DNA of 64,000 bases from CAWHHZ01 sp963829355 (GCA_963829355.1 CAWHHZ010000001.1:62001-126000); one strand, 5' to 3'. Positions 27,903 to 38,571 are shown, counted from the first letter of the stretch. Numbers and translations: made by a program. The notes: generated by a model from the letters alone, not told the origin.

Positions 27903-28579
27903 AGCGAAACGATCTCGTGCTCGTAGTCGACGACGAAGACGCGATTCGGACCACACTGACTGCGGAGTTGCAGGAAGAGGGCTTCAACGCCATCGGCGCT
28001 GCGGATGGAGAGGAAGCCCTGTCACGACTCCATCCGGACGTTTCTCTGATTCTCACGGATCTGGCGATGCCACGGATCGACGGTTTCGAACTGATTCGCC
28101 AGATCAGGCGGCGCTCCCAGGTGCCGATCATCGTCATCTCCGTAAGGGGCGGGGAGTCCGACAAGATTCGAGCGCTCGATCTCGGCGCCGACGACTACGT
28201 GGTCAAACCATTCTCGCTTCCCGAGCTGTTTGCTCGAATCAGGGCTCAATTGCGACGTACAGCGACTCCGAAACTCCTGCAGTTCGAGGACCTGACCATC
28301 GATCTCGGGCGGCGGGTCGTGACCCAGGGTGCCCGCGAGGTTCGACTCACACCGACGGAATACGCTCTGCTGGAGCTCTTCGCATCCAATGCCGGAAAGC
28401 CGATGTTCTTCAACCAGATCATCGATCGGGTCTGGGCCGATGCGCCCGCCACGACCCGCGACACAGTTCGCGTACACGTGGGGTCATTGCGCAAGAAACT
28501 CGAGCCCGACCCGTCCAACCCCACCTACATCATCACCGAGCCGTGGATCGGTTACCGCTTCGTCGCCGAGCCGATCTGA
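27899..28579 (+). CDS. KdpE-like response regulator
   Basis: A 226-residue OmpR/PhoB-family regulator. The receiver has VVDDEDAIR, the phospho-acceptor Asp at 54 (LILTDLAMPRIDGF) and VVKPFSLPEL. The winged helix ends with VRVHVGSLRKKLEPDP and GYRFV. It is closest by eye to KdpE. It is translationally coupled to the sensor gene (ATGA overlap). Confidence 0.88.
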   Translation: MKRNDLVLVVDDEDAIRTTLTAELQEEGFNAIGAADGEEALSRLHPDVSLILTDLAMPRIDGFELIRQIRRRSQVPIIVISVRGGESDKIRALDLGADDYVVKPFSLPELFARIRAQLRRTATPKLLQFEDLTIDLGRRVVTQGAREVRLTPTEYALLELFASNAGKPMFFNQIIDRVWADAPATTRDTVRVHVGSLRKKLEPDPSNPTYIITEPWIGYRFVAEPI

Positions 28580-28838
28580 GGGTTCCTGCAATCCGCAGCA
28601 CGGGAGGGCGAGGCCCGAATCAGTGTCCGACCGAGAACCGCACCAGTCCGTTCAGCCGCGCCACATCGACTCTTACCGTTCCTCCATCCGAAGCGGTCGA
28701 TCGGATGATCTAAAGGGTGAGAGATGACATCAACCTCCTGCGGAAGGCATCAGCCCGCCGCCCATGGAGCGCCACGGACTGAATCGTGCAGTCTCCTGAG
28801 TCACTCGCCCGCATTCCTCACCCGATCCGGAGCCCGAG

Positions 28839-28844
28839 AGGAGG
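28839..28844 (+). promoter_or_regulatory. Ribosome binding site that points to an ACG start for the glucan synthase
   Basis: A perfect AGGAGG is followed by a 6-base spacer and ACG at 28851-28853. No ATG, GTG or TTG occurs in frame between the upstream stop (28797-28799) and 28980. The upstream 270 bp after the regulator gene show no other feature. Confidence 0.6.
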
Positions 28845-28850
28845 ATTCGC

Positions 28851-31800
28851 ACGAAGCGTCAACAGAAAGAAGACGAACCGCTACGTGGCGAGGTCCTCAG
28901 CATAGAGGCTCTCGAGGAGCAGGCGCGGGTTCTCGCCGCGCGCTTCACACTCACGCCGGAACGGGCGCGTGGCCGTGACGTGCTCGGCCGGCTGCGCGAG
29001 AGCGTCGCCTCGCTCCGGAGCGCCTACCGGCTGCTCTCCGAGGACTGCCGGCGGGGCGAGGTCGTCGACCCGGCCGCCGAATGGCTCCTCGACAACTTCC
29101 ATCTCCTCGAGGCGGAGTCGCGCTCGGTCATTCACGATCTCCCCACCCGCTACTACCGCAAGCTGCCGAGGCTCGCGGCGCGAGAGCTCGCCGGTCAGGC
29201 GCGAATTCACGCGCTATCGGTGGCGCTCGTGCAGCACGGCGACGGCAGACTCGATTCGGAGAGGCTGACGCGTTTTGTCTCCGCCTTCCAGGATGTCGCG
29301 CCTCTCACCATCGGCGAGCTCTGGGCCTGGCCGAGCATGCTCCGTCTCTCGCTCCTCGAGAACGTCCGCATTCTCGCCGATCTGATTCTCGAAGCGCGTG
29401 TGTCGCGCAACCGGGCCGACGAGATGGTGGCCGCGCTCGACGCTTCTCCCGAGCCTCGTCTTCCTGACGACCTCCCTCCGGCATTCGTCGAGCACCTTCG
29501 CCAACGTCTGCGGGAACACGATCCTCGCGTTGCGGCACTATCCGCCCGTATCGACGCCGCGCTCGAAGCGCGCGGGACCTCCTCAGAGGAGGCCGTCCGC
29601 GCCGAGCATCAGCGGGAATCAGCCGACCTGGTCTCGATGGAGAACTCGATCACCAGCCTTCGCTTCTGCGGCACGTTCGACTGGAGCCGCTACTTCGAAC
29701 GCGTCAGCCTCGTCGAGCAGGCCCTGCGACGTGACCCGGCCTCGGCGTACCCGCAGATGGATTTCGGGAGCCGCGATCGCTACCGGCAGGCCGTCGAAGA
29801 GCTCGCCCGTCCGAGCGGTGAGGCACAGATCGGAGTCGCGCTTCGTGCCATCGAGAGCGCGCGGCAGGCCGCGAAAGAGCTCGGACCCGCGCATCGCGCA
29901 GCGCATGTCGGGTATCACATCATCGGCGGCGGGAGACGCGGGCTCGAGATCGACATCGCCTGCAGACCACGACTGCATCAGAGACTGAGGCGAATCGCCT
30001 TCGCGCACGCCACCAGTGGCTATCTCGGCTCGATCACTCTTCTCACTGCGATCCTTGTTTCAGTCGCCTGGTTCTACGCTGCGCGGATCGGCTCTCCCCA
30101 GATCGCGCTCCTTGCTGCCCTCCTCGCACTGATCCCGGCGAGCGAGCTGGCAATCCAGCTCATGCAGCGTCTGGCCGCCGCGACGGTTCCGCCTCGCCGG
30201 CTCGCACGGCTCGACTACAGGGACGGGATTCCCGCCAGCGACCGCACGATGGTCGCCATTCCGACGCTGTTCTTCAGCAGTGATGGCGTGCATCGACTGC
30301 TCGATCACCTCGAGGTGCAGGCCCTCGGCAACCTGGACGACAACATTTACTTTGCGATCCTCGGCGATTTTCCCGATGCCGACTCCGAATCGCTTCCGGG
30401 CGACGATGCGATCCTCGCCGAGGCCGTTGCAGGGATCGAGGAGCTCAACCGCCGCCACGGCGGGGCCCGGAAGGATCGCTTTTTTCTCTTTCACCGCGCG
30501 CGTCTCTGGAACCCGAAGGAAGGCGTGTTCATGGGGTGGGAGCGAAAGAGGGGGAAGATCGAGGAGTTCAACCGGCTCCTTCGCGGATCGACCGATACGA
30601 GCTTCACCAGGTGCGTCGGCGATCTCTCGATCCTTCCGCTCATTCGTTACGTGCTGACCCTCGACAGCGACACGCGGCTGCCTCGGGACGTGGCGCGCAC
30701 GCTCGTCGGTATCCTGGCCCATCCCCTCAACCGTCCCCTCTTCGACGCGAAGCTCGGCCGGGTCGTCGAAGGCTACGGAATCCTTCAACCTCGCGTGAGC
30801 GTCACCCACGCAAGCTCCGCAGGGTCGCTCTTTGCCCGCGTCTACGCGGGGCACACCGGCGTCGACCCCTACACCACGGCGGTATCGGACACCTATCAGG
30901 ATCTGTTTGCCGAAGGAAGCTATACCGGCAAGGCGCTGTACGACGTCGACGCGTTCCGCGAGAGCCAGGAAGGACGCGCCCCGGACGACACGCTTCTCTC
31001 GCACGATCTCTTCGAGGGGCTCTACGCGAGAACCGCCCTGGTGACCGACGTGGAGCTCGTCGACGACTATCCGGCGAATGTGCTCGCCCACGCGCGGCGA
31101 CAGCGCCGGTGGGTCCGCGGCGACTGGCAGATCCTCCGCTGGCTCCTGCCGTGGGTTCCTTCGCGTGACGGACTCGCCCGGAACACACTCCCGGTCATCA
31201 GCCAGTGGAAGATCTTCGACAACCTCCGGCGGAGTCTGGTCTCGCCCGGACTCTTCATCTTCTTTGCAGCCGCGTGGACGTTCCTTCCCGGATCTCCGCT
31301 ACTCTGGACGCTCGGCGGCCTGACGGTCGTCGCCTTTCCTCTGCTGACCTCACTCTTGCAGGCGCTTCGCTGGCCAAGCCCGGAGGAACCGTCGAAGGTT
31401 CATCTCCGAGCCGTCGTGGACGACGTCACGACCTCGTTCGCCCAGGCACTTCTCACGCTCGTGCTCCTTCCGTTTCACGCCTGGGAAATGGTTCAGGCGA
31501 TCGCGATCACGCTGGTGCGGCTCATCCTCGATCGACGGCTCCTCGAGTGGGAGACGGCGGCGGCGCAGGCAACGCGGCTTCAGCGCGGTGGCACAGCCTC
31601 GTTCTTCCGCGAAATGGCAGCGAGCCCGATTGCCGCGCTGATCACCGTCGCTCTCGTCATCGCGGTCCGGCCGGGAGCGCTGCCCCTCGCGATTCCCTTC
31701 GCCGTTCTCTGGCTCTTCGCCCCACTCATCGCGTACTGGCTCAGCCAGCCGATCCCCGACCATCGTCACGAGCTCGCGCAGGAAGATCGGGAACTGCTGC

Positions 31801-34800
31801 TCGACATTGCCCGCAAGTCGTGGGGCTATTTCGAAACGCACGTCGGTCCCGTCGATCACTTCCTGCCGCCCGACAATATTCAGGAAGGGAGGGACTCGTT
31901 CGTCGCACATCGCACCAGTCCGACGAACATCGGACTCGCGTTGCTGTCGACCCTCGCCGCTCACGACCTCGGATTCCTCGCGATCGCGCCGATGGTCGAT
32001 CGGCTCGAGGCGATGCTCACGACGGTCGAAGGACTCGAGCGCTACGAAGGACATCTGCTGAACTGGTACGACACGGAGAGTCTGGCGCCGATGAACCCGC
32101 GGTACGTGTCCACTGTCGACAGCGGTAACTTCGCCGCTGCGCTTCTCGCACTCGCCGCGGGATGCCGCGCTCTGGCGGTCACCAGCGAACCGTTCTCCGA
32201 GAGGCTCAAGAGCCTCGCAGACCACTCCGAACGTTTTGCGAACGAGACGAGCTTCGGATTTCTCTATGAGGAGGAGCGCAAACTGCTCTCCATCGGCTAT
32301 CGCCTCGACGACAGCGCGGGTCCCGGGGCTCTCGACCACGGCTACTACGACCTGCTCGCCTCCGAAGCACGTCTCGCCAGCTTCCTTGCCATCGCCAAGG
32401 GCGATCTGCGAGTCGAGCACTGGTTCCACCTCGGGCGCCCCGTCGTGAGTGTCGACGGCGTGCCGGCACTTTTGTCCTGGAGCGGCTCGATGTTCGAGTA
32501 CCTGATGCCTCTTCTGCTGACGAAGACGTACCCCGGAACGCTGCTCGATCGCACATGCCGCGCTGTCGTGCGGCGTCAGATCGCCTATGGCAGGAGCCGG
32601 AAGATTCCATGGGGAATCTCGGAGACGGCCTACAACCTCCGCGACCGTCTCGGGAACTATCAGTACAAGGCGTTCGGGGTGCCGGGACTCGGATTGAAAC
32701 GAGGACTGGCCGACGAAATCGTCGTCACTCCACATGCGACGGCGCTCGCCGCTCTGGTCGATCCGTCAAGCGCCGCGGACAACTTCCGTCGACTTGCGAA
32801 TGAGAAGGCCTTCGGCACGTTCGGCTACTACGAGGCGATCGACTACACGCCGCGTGACAGTCAAGACGAATCGACGCCGAGGACGGACGCTCACCCGGGC
32901 GTGGTGCTGCAGACGTACTTTGCTCATCACCAGGGGATGACTCTGGTCGCGCTGGCGAACGTCCTGGTCCGGGACATCATGATCGAGCGGTTCCATTCCG
33001 ACGCGCGGATTCGTGCGACGGAGTTGCTGCTTCAGGAGCGCACGCCGCGCGCTGCCGCGATCATCGAGCCGCGGCCTGCCGAGGAGACGCATCGCACGCC
33101 GGCGCCGCCGGGACGAGCACCCCGCCGCATCCGCTCCCCCCATCGCCATCACCCGAGCGCGCAGATCCTCTCCAACGGCTCGTACACCGTTTTCGTCACG
33201 AACTCGGGAGGAGGGTCGAGCGTCCGCGGCGAGCGAGCCATTACACGCTGGAGGGAAGATCGCACCTCCGACCCGGGCAGTCAGTTCATCTACCTGCGCG
33301 ACGTTCACTCCGGGGAGGTCTGGTCCGCCACGTATCAGCCGATCGGAGTGGAGGGCTCGGGGTACACGGCTGAGTTCTTCGCCGACAAAGCCGTATTCGA
33401 GCGTCGCGATCACGAGATCGGCCTTCGCCTCGAGATCGCAGTGTCGTCTGAAGACGACGCGGAAGTAAGAAGAATCGCGCTGACCAACAGAAGCGGACGG
33501 ACGCGCGAGATCGAGGTGACGAGCCTCGTTGAAATCTCACTCGCATCGCGCCCGGAAGACTTCGCGCATCCGGCGTTTGGCAAATTGTTCGTCGAAACCG
33601 AATGGCTGCAGCCGTCGACGGCCCTCCTCGCGCGCCGCCGGCCGCGGAGTCCCGACGATCCGCCCGTGACCGCCTTTCATGTTCTGTCGTTCGACGCAAT
33701 GACGCGCACCCGCGTCGAATGGGAAACCGATCGCGCAAAGTTTTTCGGGCGCGGACGAGGCCCTGACAACCCGATCTCTCTCGACGGACGGCCGCTCTCG
33801 GAAACGGTCGGGGCCGTGCTCGATCCTGTCCTCAGCCTCCGCACCAGGCTCCGTCTCGCACCTGGCGGCTTTGCGCGACTCTCCTTCACCACGGGAGTGG
33901 CGAACGACCCAGCGGCGGCGCTGGCGTTGGCGCAGAAGTACCACGATCCGGGAGTGGCAGCGCGCACCTTCTCCTCAGCCTACACTCATAACCAGGTCGC
34001 ACTCCGCCACCTCGGCGTCAGCGCGGAAGAGGTCCAGGTGTTCGACCGGCTCGGCTCGCGCGTGTTCTTCTCCGACACCACCCTGCGTGAGGATCCCGCG
34101 GTCCTCGAGCGAAACGAGCTCGGACAATCGGGATTGTGGGGACACTCCATCTCCGGCGACCTTCCCATCGTCCTCGTGCGTGTGACCGGGCCTGGAGATC
34201 TTGCACTCGTGAACCAGATACTGCGCGCGCAGGAACAGTGGAGACTCAAAGGCCTGCGGGCGGACCTCGTGATCCTCAACCATCATGAAGCGTCGTATCG
34301 CGACGAACTGCAGGCCGAGCTGACCGCAGTGATCGGCCTGGGCCCGTTCGGTGGATGGGTGGGCAAGAGCGGCGGAGTGTTCCTCCTGCGCGCCGATGCG
34401 ATGCCGGAAAAGGAGATCACGCTGTTGGCAACCGTGGCCCGCGTTACGCTCTACGGAGATCGAGGGAGGCTCGACCAGCAGCTCGATCGCGGTGACATCG
34501 AAGAGCCGACGAGCGTGCCGTATCCGCTTCCGGCGGCGCTGGTGGACGAGCCGACCGAAGGAGAGGAGCCCCAGGAAGAGGTTGCCATTCCACCGCTCGT
34601 CATGGATAACGGGATCGGCGGATTTGCAAGAGACGGAAAGGACTACGTGATCGTTCTGGAAGGGGATCGCGAGACTCCCCTCCCGTGGATCAACGTGCTC
34701 GCGAACCCGGTGTTCGGCTCGATCGTCACCTCGTCGGGCTCGGCACATACCTGGGCGGAGAACGCGCGCGAGAACCGGCTGACGCCGTTCGCGAACGACG

Positions 34801-37025
34801 CCGTGACTGATCCCACATCCGAAGCGGTCTTCATCCGCGATGAGGAGACCGGCACCGTGTGGGGAGCGACGCCGGGTCCGCTCCGGAGAAACGCACGATC
34901 GTCTCGCTGGGTGGTGCGGCACGCGGCGGGAGTGACGCGGTTCGCACGCAATGCACATGGATTCGAGCAGGAGCTCGCCGTTTTCGTCGCGAAAGAAGAC
35001 CCGGTGAAGTTGACTATCCTGACGTTGAAGAACCGCTCGAATCAAACGCGCAGGCTCTCGCTTTTCTCTTACAACGACTGGTGGCTCGGTCCCCCGAAGC
35101 CGGGCATGTCGCGCTACGTGATGACGAGTCACGACACCTTCACGGGTGACATCTTCGCGCGGCAGCTCTATGGTGAGACTCCGTCGGAACGAATCGCGTT
35201 CGCGGGTGCCACCGGGCCGGTCCGATCGGCGACCGGTGATCGTCGCGAGTTCCTCGGCCGCAACGGCTCACTCGCGCGCGCTTCGGCGCTCGGCCAGCCG
35301 GAGCTCCAGCGACGCTTCGGCGCGGGGCTCGATCCGTGTGCGGCGATCCAGGTCTCGCTCGAGCTCGAACCCGGAGAGACTCGGCAGGTCGTCTTCCAGC
35401 TCGGACAGGGGGCGAATCTCGTCGATGCGAAGCGGATGCTGGACAAGTACAGAGATCCCGAGGCCGCGTGGAGCGAGCTTGCAGCGGTGGAGACGTTCTG
35501 GGACGAGTTGCTCGGATCGATCCGCATATCGACACCCGATGATTCGTTCGACATCCTCGTCAATCGCTGGCTGCTCTATCAGGACCTCGCCGCACGTATA
35601 TGGGCGCGCTCCGGCTACTACCAGGCCAGCGGCGCGTTCGGATTTCGCGATCAACTGCAGGATGTCATGGCCCTCATGTTCGTCCGTCCCGATCTGACGC
35701 GCGACCACATTCTGCGCGCGGCGGCGCGGCAGTTCGTCGAGGGAGACGTGCAGCACTGGTGGAATCCGAAGAGCGGCCACGGCATCCGCACGCGTTGTTC
35801 GGACGACCTGTTGTGGCTGCCCTGGGCGACCGCAGAGTATGTCCGTACCACCGGCGACGAGAGCATCCTCAAGTCGCGGATCCCGTTTCTCGAGGGGCCT
35901 CCCCTGCTCGAGGGCGAAGCAGAAGCATTCGGACTACCCGAGGTTTCCAGCCAGAAGGGGACGCTGTACGAGCATTGTGTTCGAGCCATCGAGAAATCGC
36001 TTCCTTCGGGTGCGCGAGGGTTGCCGCTCATCGGGAGCTGCGACTGGAACGACGGCTTCAACCGGATCGGAGTGGAGGGTCGCGGAGAGAGCGTCTTCGT
36101 CGGCCAGTTCCTTCATATGATCCTCGGACTTGCCGCCCCGTGGTGCCGCGAGAGAGGCGACCACGCGCGAGCTGATCGCTATCTCGCAGAGCAGACCCGC
36201 CTCGGCGCGATGCTCGAACAGACGTGGGACGGCGAATGGTACCAGCGGGCCTACTTCGACGATGGCACTCCGCTCGGGTCGTCGCGAAATGTCGAGGGAA
36301 AGATCGACTCGCTGACACAGAGCTGGGCGGTATTGTCCGGCGCCGCGCCGCGCGAGCGAGCGGAACGGGCGATGGATGCCGTGCGCGCACATCTGGTCCG
36401 CAAGGCATCGGGGGTCGTCCTTCTTCTCACTCCTCCGTTCGACGACACGAAGCTGGATCCCGGATACATCAAAGGCTACATCCCGGGCGTGCGCGAGAAC
36501 GGCGGCCAGTACACGCACGCGGCACAATGGGTCGTTCTCGCGCTGACGCGACTCGGACGCGGCGACGAAGCGATGGAGCTGTTTCACATGCTCAACCCCA
36601 TCAACCACACGCGAACGGATTCCGATCTCGCCCGCTACAAAACCGAACCGTATGCGGTGGCGGGAGACGTCTACGACCATCCGGAGCATCGAGGCCGCGG
36701 CGGTTGGACCTGGTACACCGGCTCGGCCGGATGGCTCTACCGTGTGGCGATCGAAGGAATCCTCGGGCTCCGCCGCCACGGCGCGAGCTTCGAGGTCGCG
36801 CCGTGCATTCCGCCGTCATGGCCGGGATTTTCGATTGCGTGGCGATTCGGATACACGAAGTACCTGATCGAAGTCGAGAACGCTGCGCCTCACTACGTGG
36901 AGGTCGTGCTCGCGGAGCTCGATGGGAGGAGGGTCGACTCCCAAGCAATCCCTCTCGTCGACGACAGAGCGGATCACCGTCTCCGCATCGTGCTCGGCTC
37001 GCGAATACCGGCCGAGCGGGTGTGA
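28851..37025 (+). CDS. ndvB: Cyclic beta-1,2-glucan synthase (NdvB-type)
   Basis: About 2,724 residues, near the family length of about 2,800. It makes cyclic beta-1,2-glucan: initiation and elongation from UDP-glucose, cyclisation, and chain-length trimming. In order: N-terminal soluble region; a membrane helix pair near 370-420; a GT84 domain with TLDSDTRLP (DxD) and QRRWVRGDWQ; further membrane helices (about 800-1000); a glycoamylase-like domain beginning SWGYFETHVGPVDHF; then a GH94 glycosyltransferase/phosphorylase region with GFRDQLQDVMAL, WWNPKSGHGIRTRCSDD and the catalytic-type SCDWNDGFN. The residues encoded before 28980 (EVLSIEALEEQARVLAARFT) match the NdvB N terminus, so the gene starts upstream of the first GTG. 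I place the start at ACG 28851 after AGGAGG. Confidence 0.9.
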   Translation, partial: TKRQQKEDEPLRGEVLSIEALEEQARVLAARFTLTPERARGRDVLGRLRESVASLRSAYRLLSEDCRRGEVVDPAAEWLLDNFHLLEAESRSVIHDLPTRYYRKLPRLAARELAGQARIHALSVALVQHGDGRLDSERLTRFVSAFQDVAPLTIGELWAWPSMLRLSLLENVRILADLILEARVSRNRADEMVAALDASPEPRLPDDLPPAFVEHLRQRLREHDPRVAALSARIDAALEARGTSSEEAVRAEHQRESADLVSMENSITSLRFCGTFDWSRYFERVSLVEQALRRDPASAYPQMDFGSRDRYRQAVEELARPSGEAQIGVALRAIESARQAAKELGPAHRAAHVGYHIIGGGRRGLEIDIACRPRLHQRLRRIAFAHATSGYLGSITLLTAILVSVAWFYAARIGSPQIALLAALLALIPASELAIQLMQRLAAATVPPRRLARLDYRDGIPASDRTMVAIPTLFFSSDGVHRLLDHLEVQALGNLDDNIYFAILGDFPDADSESLPGDDAILAEAVAGIEELNRRHGGARKDRFFLFHRARLWNPKEGVFMGWERKRGKIEEFNRLLRGSTDTSFTRCVGDLSILPLIRYVLTLDSDTRLPRDVARTLVGILAHPLNRPLFDAKLGRVVEGYGILQPRVSVTHASSAGSLFARVYAGHTGVDPYTTAVSDTYQDLFAEGSYTGKALYDVDAFRESQEGRAPDDTLLSHDLFEGLYARTALVTDVELVDDYPANVLAHARRQRRWVRGDWQILRWLLPWVPSRDGLARNTLPVISQWKIFDNLRRSLVSPGLFIFFAAAWTFLPGSPLLWTLGGLTVVAFPLLTSLLQALRWPSPEEPSKVHLRAVVDDVTTSFAQALLTLVLLPFHAWEMVQAIAITLVRLILDRRLLEWETAAAQATRLQRGGTASFFREMAASPIAALITVALVIAVRPGALPLAIPFAVLWLFAPLIAYWLSQPIPDHRHELAQEDRELLLDIARKSWGYFETHVGPVDHFLPPDNIQEGRDSFVAHRTSPTNIGLALLSTLAAHDLGFLAIAPMVDRLEAMLTTVEGLERYEGHLLNWYDTESLAPMNPRYVSTVDSGNFAAALLALAAGCRALAVTSEPFSERLKSLADHSERFANETSFGFLYEEERKLLSIGYRLDDSAGPGALDHGYYDLLASEARLASFLAIAKGDLRVEHWFHLGRPVVSVDGVPALLSWSGSMFEYLMPLLLTKTYPGTLLDRTCRAVVRRQIAYGRSRKIPWGISETAYNLRDRLGNYQYKAFGVPGLGLKRGLADEIVVTPHATALAALVDPSSAADNFRRLANEKAFGTFGYYEAIDYTPRDSQDESTPRTDAHPGVVLQTYFAHHQGMTLVALANVLVRDIMIERFHSDARIRATELLLQERTPRAAAIIEPRPAEETHRTPAPPGRAPRRIRSPHRHHPSAQILSNGSYTVFVTNSGGGSSVRGERAITRWREDRTSDPGSQFIYLRDVHSGEVWSATYQPIGVEGSGYTAEFFADKAVFERRDHEIGLRLEIAVSSEDDAEVRRIALTNRSGRTREIEVTSLVEISLASRPEDFAHPAFGKLFVETEWLQPSTALLARRRPRSPDDPPVTAFHVLSFDAMTRTRVEWETDRAKFFGRGRGPDNPISLDGRPLSETVGAVLDPVLSLRTRLRLAPGGFARLSFTTGVANDPAAALALAQKYHDPGVAARTFSSAYTHNQVALRHLGVSAEEVQVFDRLGSRVFFSDTTLREDPAVLERNELGQSGLWGHSISGDLPIVLVRVTGPGDLALVNQILRAQEQWRLKGLRADLVILNHHEASYRDELQAELTAVIGLGPFGGWVGKSGGVFLLRADAMPEKEITLLATVARVTLYGDRGRLDQQLDRGDIEEPTSVPYPLPAALVDEPTEGEEPQEEVAIPPLVMDNGIGGFARDGKDYVIVLEGDRETPLPWINVLANPVFGSIVTSSGSAHTWAENARENRLTPFANDAVTDPTSEAVFIRDEETGTVWGATPGPLRRNARSSRWVVRHAAGVTRFARNAHGFEQELAVFVAKEDPVKLTILTLKNRSNQTRRLSLFSYNDWWLGPPKPGMSRYVMTSHDTFTGDIFARQLYGETPSERIAFAGATGPVRSATGDRREFLGRNGSLARASALGQPELQRRFGAGLDPCAAIQVSLELEPGETRQVVFQLGQGANLVDAKRMLDKYRDPEAAWSELAAVETFWDELLGSIRISTPDDSFDILVNRWLLYQDLAARIWARSGYYQASGAFGFRDQLQDVMALMFVRPDLTRDHILRAAARQFVEGDVQHWWNPKSGHGIRTRCSDDLLWLPWATAEYVRTTGDESILKSRIPFLEGPPLLEGEAEAFGLPEVSSQKGTLYEHCVRAIEKSLPSGARGLPLIGSCDWNDGFNRIGVEGRGESVFVGQFLHMILGLAAPWCRERGDHARADRYLAEQTRLGAMLEQTWDGEWYQRAYFDDGTPLGSSRNVEGKIDSLTQSWAVLSGAAPRERAERAMDAVRAHLVRKASGVVLLLTPPFDDTKLDPGYIKGYIPGVRENGGQYTHAAQWVVLALTRLGRGDEAMELFHMLNPINHTRTDSDLARYKTEPYAVAGDVYDHPEHRGRGGWTWYTGSAGWLYRVAIEGILGLRRHGASFEVAPCIPPSWPGFSIAWRFGYTKYLIEVENAAPHYVEVVLAELDGRRVDSQAIPLVDDRADHRLRIVLGSRIPAERV

Positions 37026-37062
37026 ACGCCCAGATGGGCATTGTTGCCGATTCTGGGAAAGC

Positions 37063-38421
37063 TCAGGAGTTTCGCTCGTCGGGCTCTTCCATTGCCGGGA
37101 TCGTGAACGCGAACGTCGCTCCGCCGGCGACGTTGTTCCTGACCTCGATGTGCCCGCCGTGGGCCTCGATAATGGCGCGCGTAATCTTGAGTCCCAGTCC
37201 AGCTCCCATGTGAGCCGTATCCTCGGCCTGCCAGAACGGCTCGAACAGGTGCGGGATGTCCGACTGATCGATCCCCGGGCCGGTGTCGGAGACTTCAAAT
37301 CGAACCAGGCCATCCCTCTGTGCGACCTCGAGGCCCACCGTTCCCCCGGGCGGCGTAAACTTGAACGCGTTGCCGATCAGGTTTCCCATCGCCTGGGCCA
37401 GCCGGTCAGGATCGCCGACAATCCGCGACAGCGAAGGCTCCATCTCCACCAGCAGTTCTATGTCGCGTGACTCTGCAATTCTTCGGTGGCCCGCGACGAC
37501 GTCATCAATGACGGCGCCGACCTCGATCACTTCCTCGCGAATACTCAACCCTGCGTGATCGATCTTCGTTACGTCGAGGAGATCCTGGATCAGCCGTTCC
37601 ATGCGTCGTGTCGAGGTCATGATGGTGTCGACATGTTCGGACTGCTCGGATGGTGAGCTCTCGGGAATCATCTGGGTCGCCAGCGATACGGTCGTGAGAG
37701 GGCTTCTGAGATCGTGAGAGACGACGCTGAGGATCTTCTCCCGGTTCATCACCAGTTCCTTCTGGCGTTCGAGCGCCTCCTCCCGCGCGGCCGATTCTTT
37801 TTCGAGGGCCTCGGCGAGAGTGCGCAGCCGCACCATCATCCAGAGAACAATCGCGGCCGCAGCTCCAGCAGCGATGACGAGCCCAAAGGACAACCTGACC
37901 TGCGCACTCGCGAGCCGCTCGACTTCCTGTCGTCGTCCCGACTGAAATTTGGTCAGGGACTGCTCCATCTGGCGGATGGCCTGGATCACTTCGGTGTAAT
38001 TCGCATCGAACATCAGACTCTGCAGCTCGACGCTCTGTTCGACTGAGCGATGCCAGAGCATCAACCGTCCTTTCAGATTGTCGAGCCCTTGGTCGAAGTC
38101 CTCACCGAGGTATCCGCGGTGCGCTTCGAGTGCCTGGAGGGCCGTCACCTGTGGCTGTATCGCGCCGCGGTACTTCCCGACATAGCGCTCATCCTCCGAC
38201 GCAATCGCGCGGGTCAGTGCCGCGATCTGCTCGCTCATTCGGAAGCTGATCTCGTTGAGCTCCGACCGAGCTGGATCGGCGTGCTCGCTCAACGTCGTTC
38301 GCATTCGATCCACCCGCGCCGACATCATCATCGGCAGGATCACGAGTGCGCCGAGACAGAGAACGACGATCGAGGCAGAGACGACGAGCGCGACAGTCGA
38401 TGGTCGGCGGGGGGTGCGCAT
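37063..38421 (-). CDS. Membrane sensor histidine kinase with periplasmic four-helix-type sensor
   Basis: A 452-residue kinase. Membrane helices at about 9-32 and 178-197 bound a helical periplasmic domain resembling CHASE3/four-helix sensors. A coiled-coil linker (EALEKESAAREEALERQKEL) leads to HisKA with SVVSHDLRSPLTTV, then HATPase with GNLIGNAFKFTPP, SDTGPGI and GAGLGLKIT. No response regulator is adjacent, so it is an orphan here. It faces the glucan synthase gene tail-to-tail with 37 bases between. Confidence 0.85.
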   Translation of the reverse strand: MRTPRRPSTVALVVSASIVVLCLGALVILPMMMSARVDRMRTTLSEHADPARSELNEISFRMSEQIAALTRAIASEDERYVGKYRGAIQPQVTALQALEAHRGYLGEDFDQGLDNLKGRLMLWHRSVEQSVELQSLMFDANYTEVIQAIRQMEQSLTKFQSGRRQEVERLASAQVRLSFGLVIAAGAAAAIVLWMMVRLRTLAEALEKESAAREEALERQKELVMNREKILSVVSHDLRSPLTTVSLATQMIPESSPSEQSEHVDTIMTSTRRMERLIQDLLDVTKIDHAGLSIREEVIEVGAVIDDVVAGHRRIAESRDIELLVEMEPSLSRIVGDPDRLAQAMGNLIGNAFKFTPPGGTVGLEVAQRDGLVRFEVSDTGPGIDQSDIPHLFEPFWQAEDTAHMGAGLGLKITRAIIEAHGGHIEVRNNVAGGATFAFTIPAMEEPDERNS

Positions 38422-38571
38422 GGCAATGCTCAGGCTCGTGCGGAATCGGCGCCAGAAGGCCCCGCATGGCTTCTCGACACGTTGCCATTCTCGCCACCGC
38501 GGCCAGGATCAGCAAGTGCGCCGCGCCGCGTTGACGACTCGCGCACCGTCCCTCCTACTGCCCACACCTAT

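Noticed and set aside
28980..28982. GTG as start of the cyclic glucan synthase
   Set aside because: Family-like N-terminal residues are encoded upstream in the same frame, and no ribosome binding site precedes this GTG.
37026..37062. Small hairpin between the glucan synthase and the sensor kinase as a two-way terminator
   Set aside because: The stem is five base pairs with a two-base loop and no T run on either strand.
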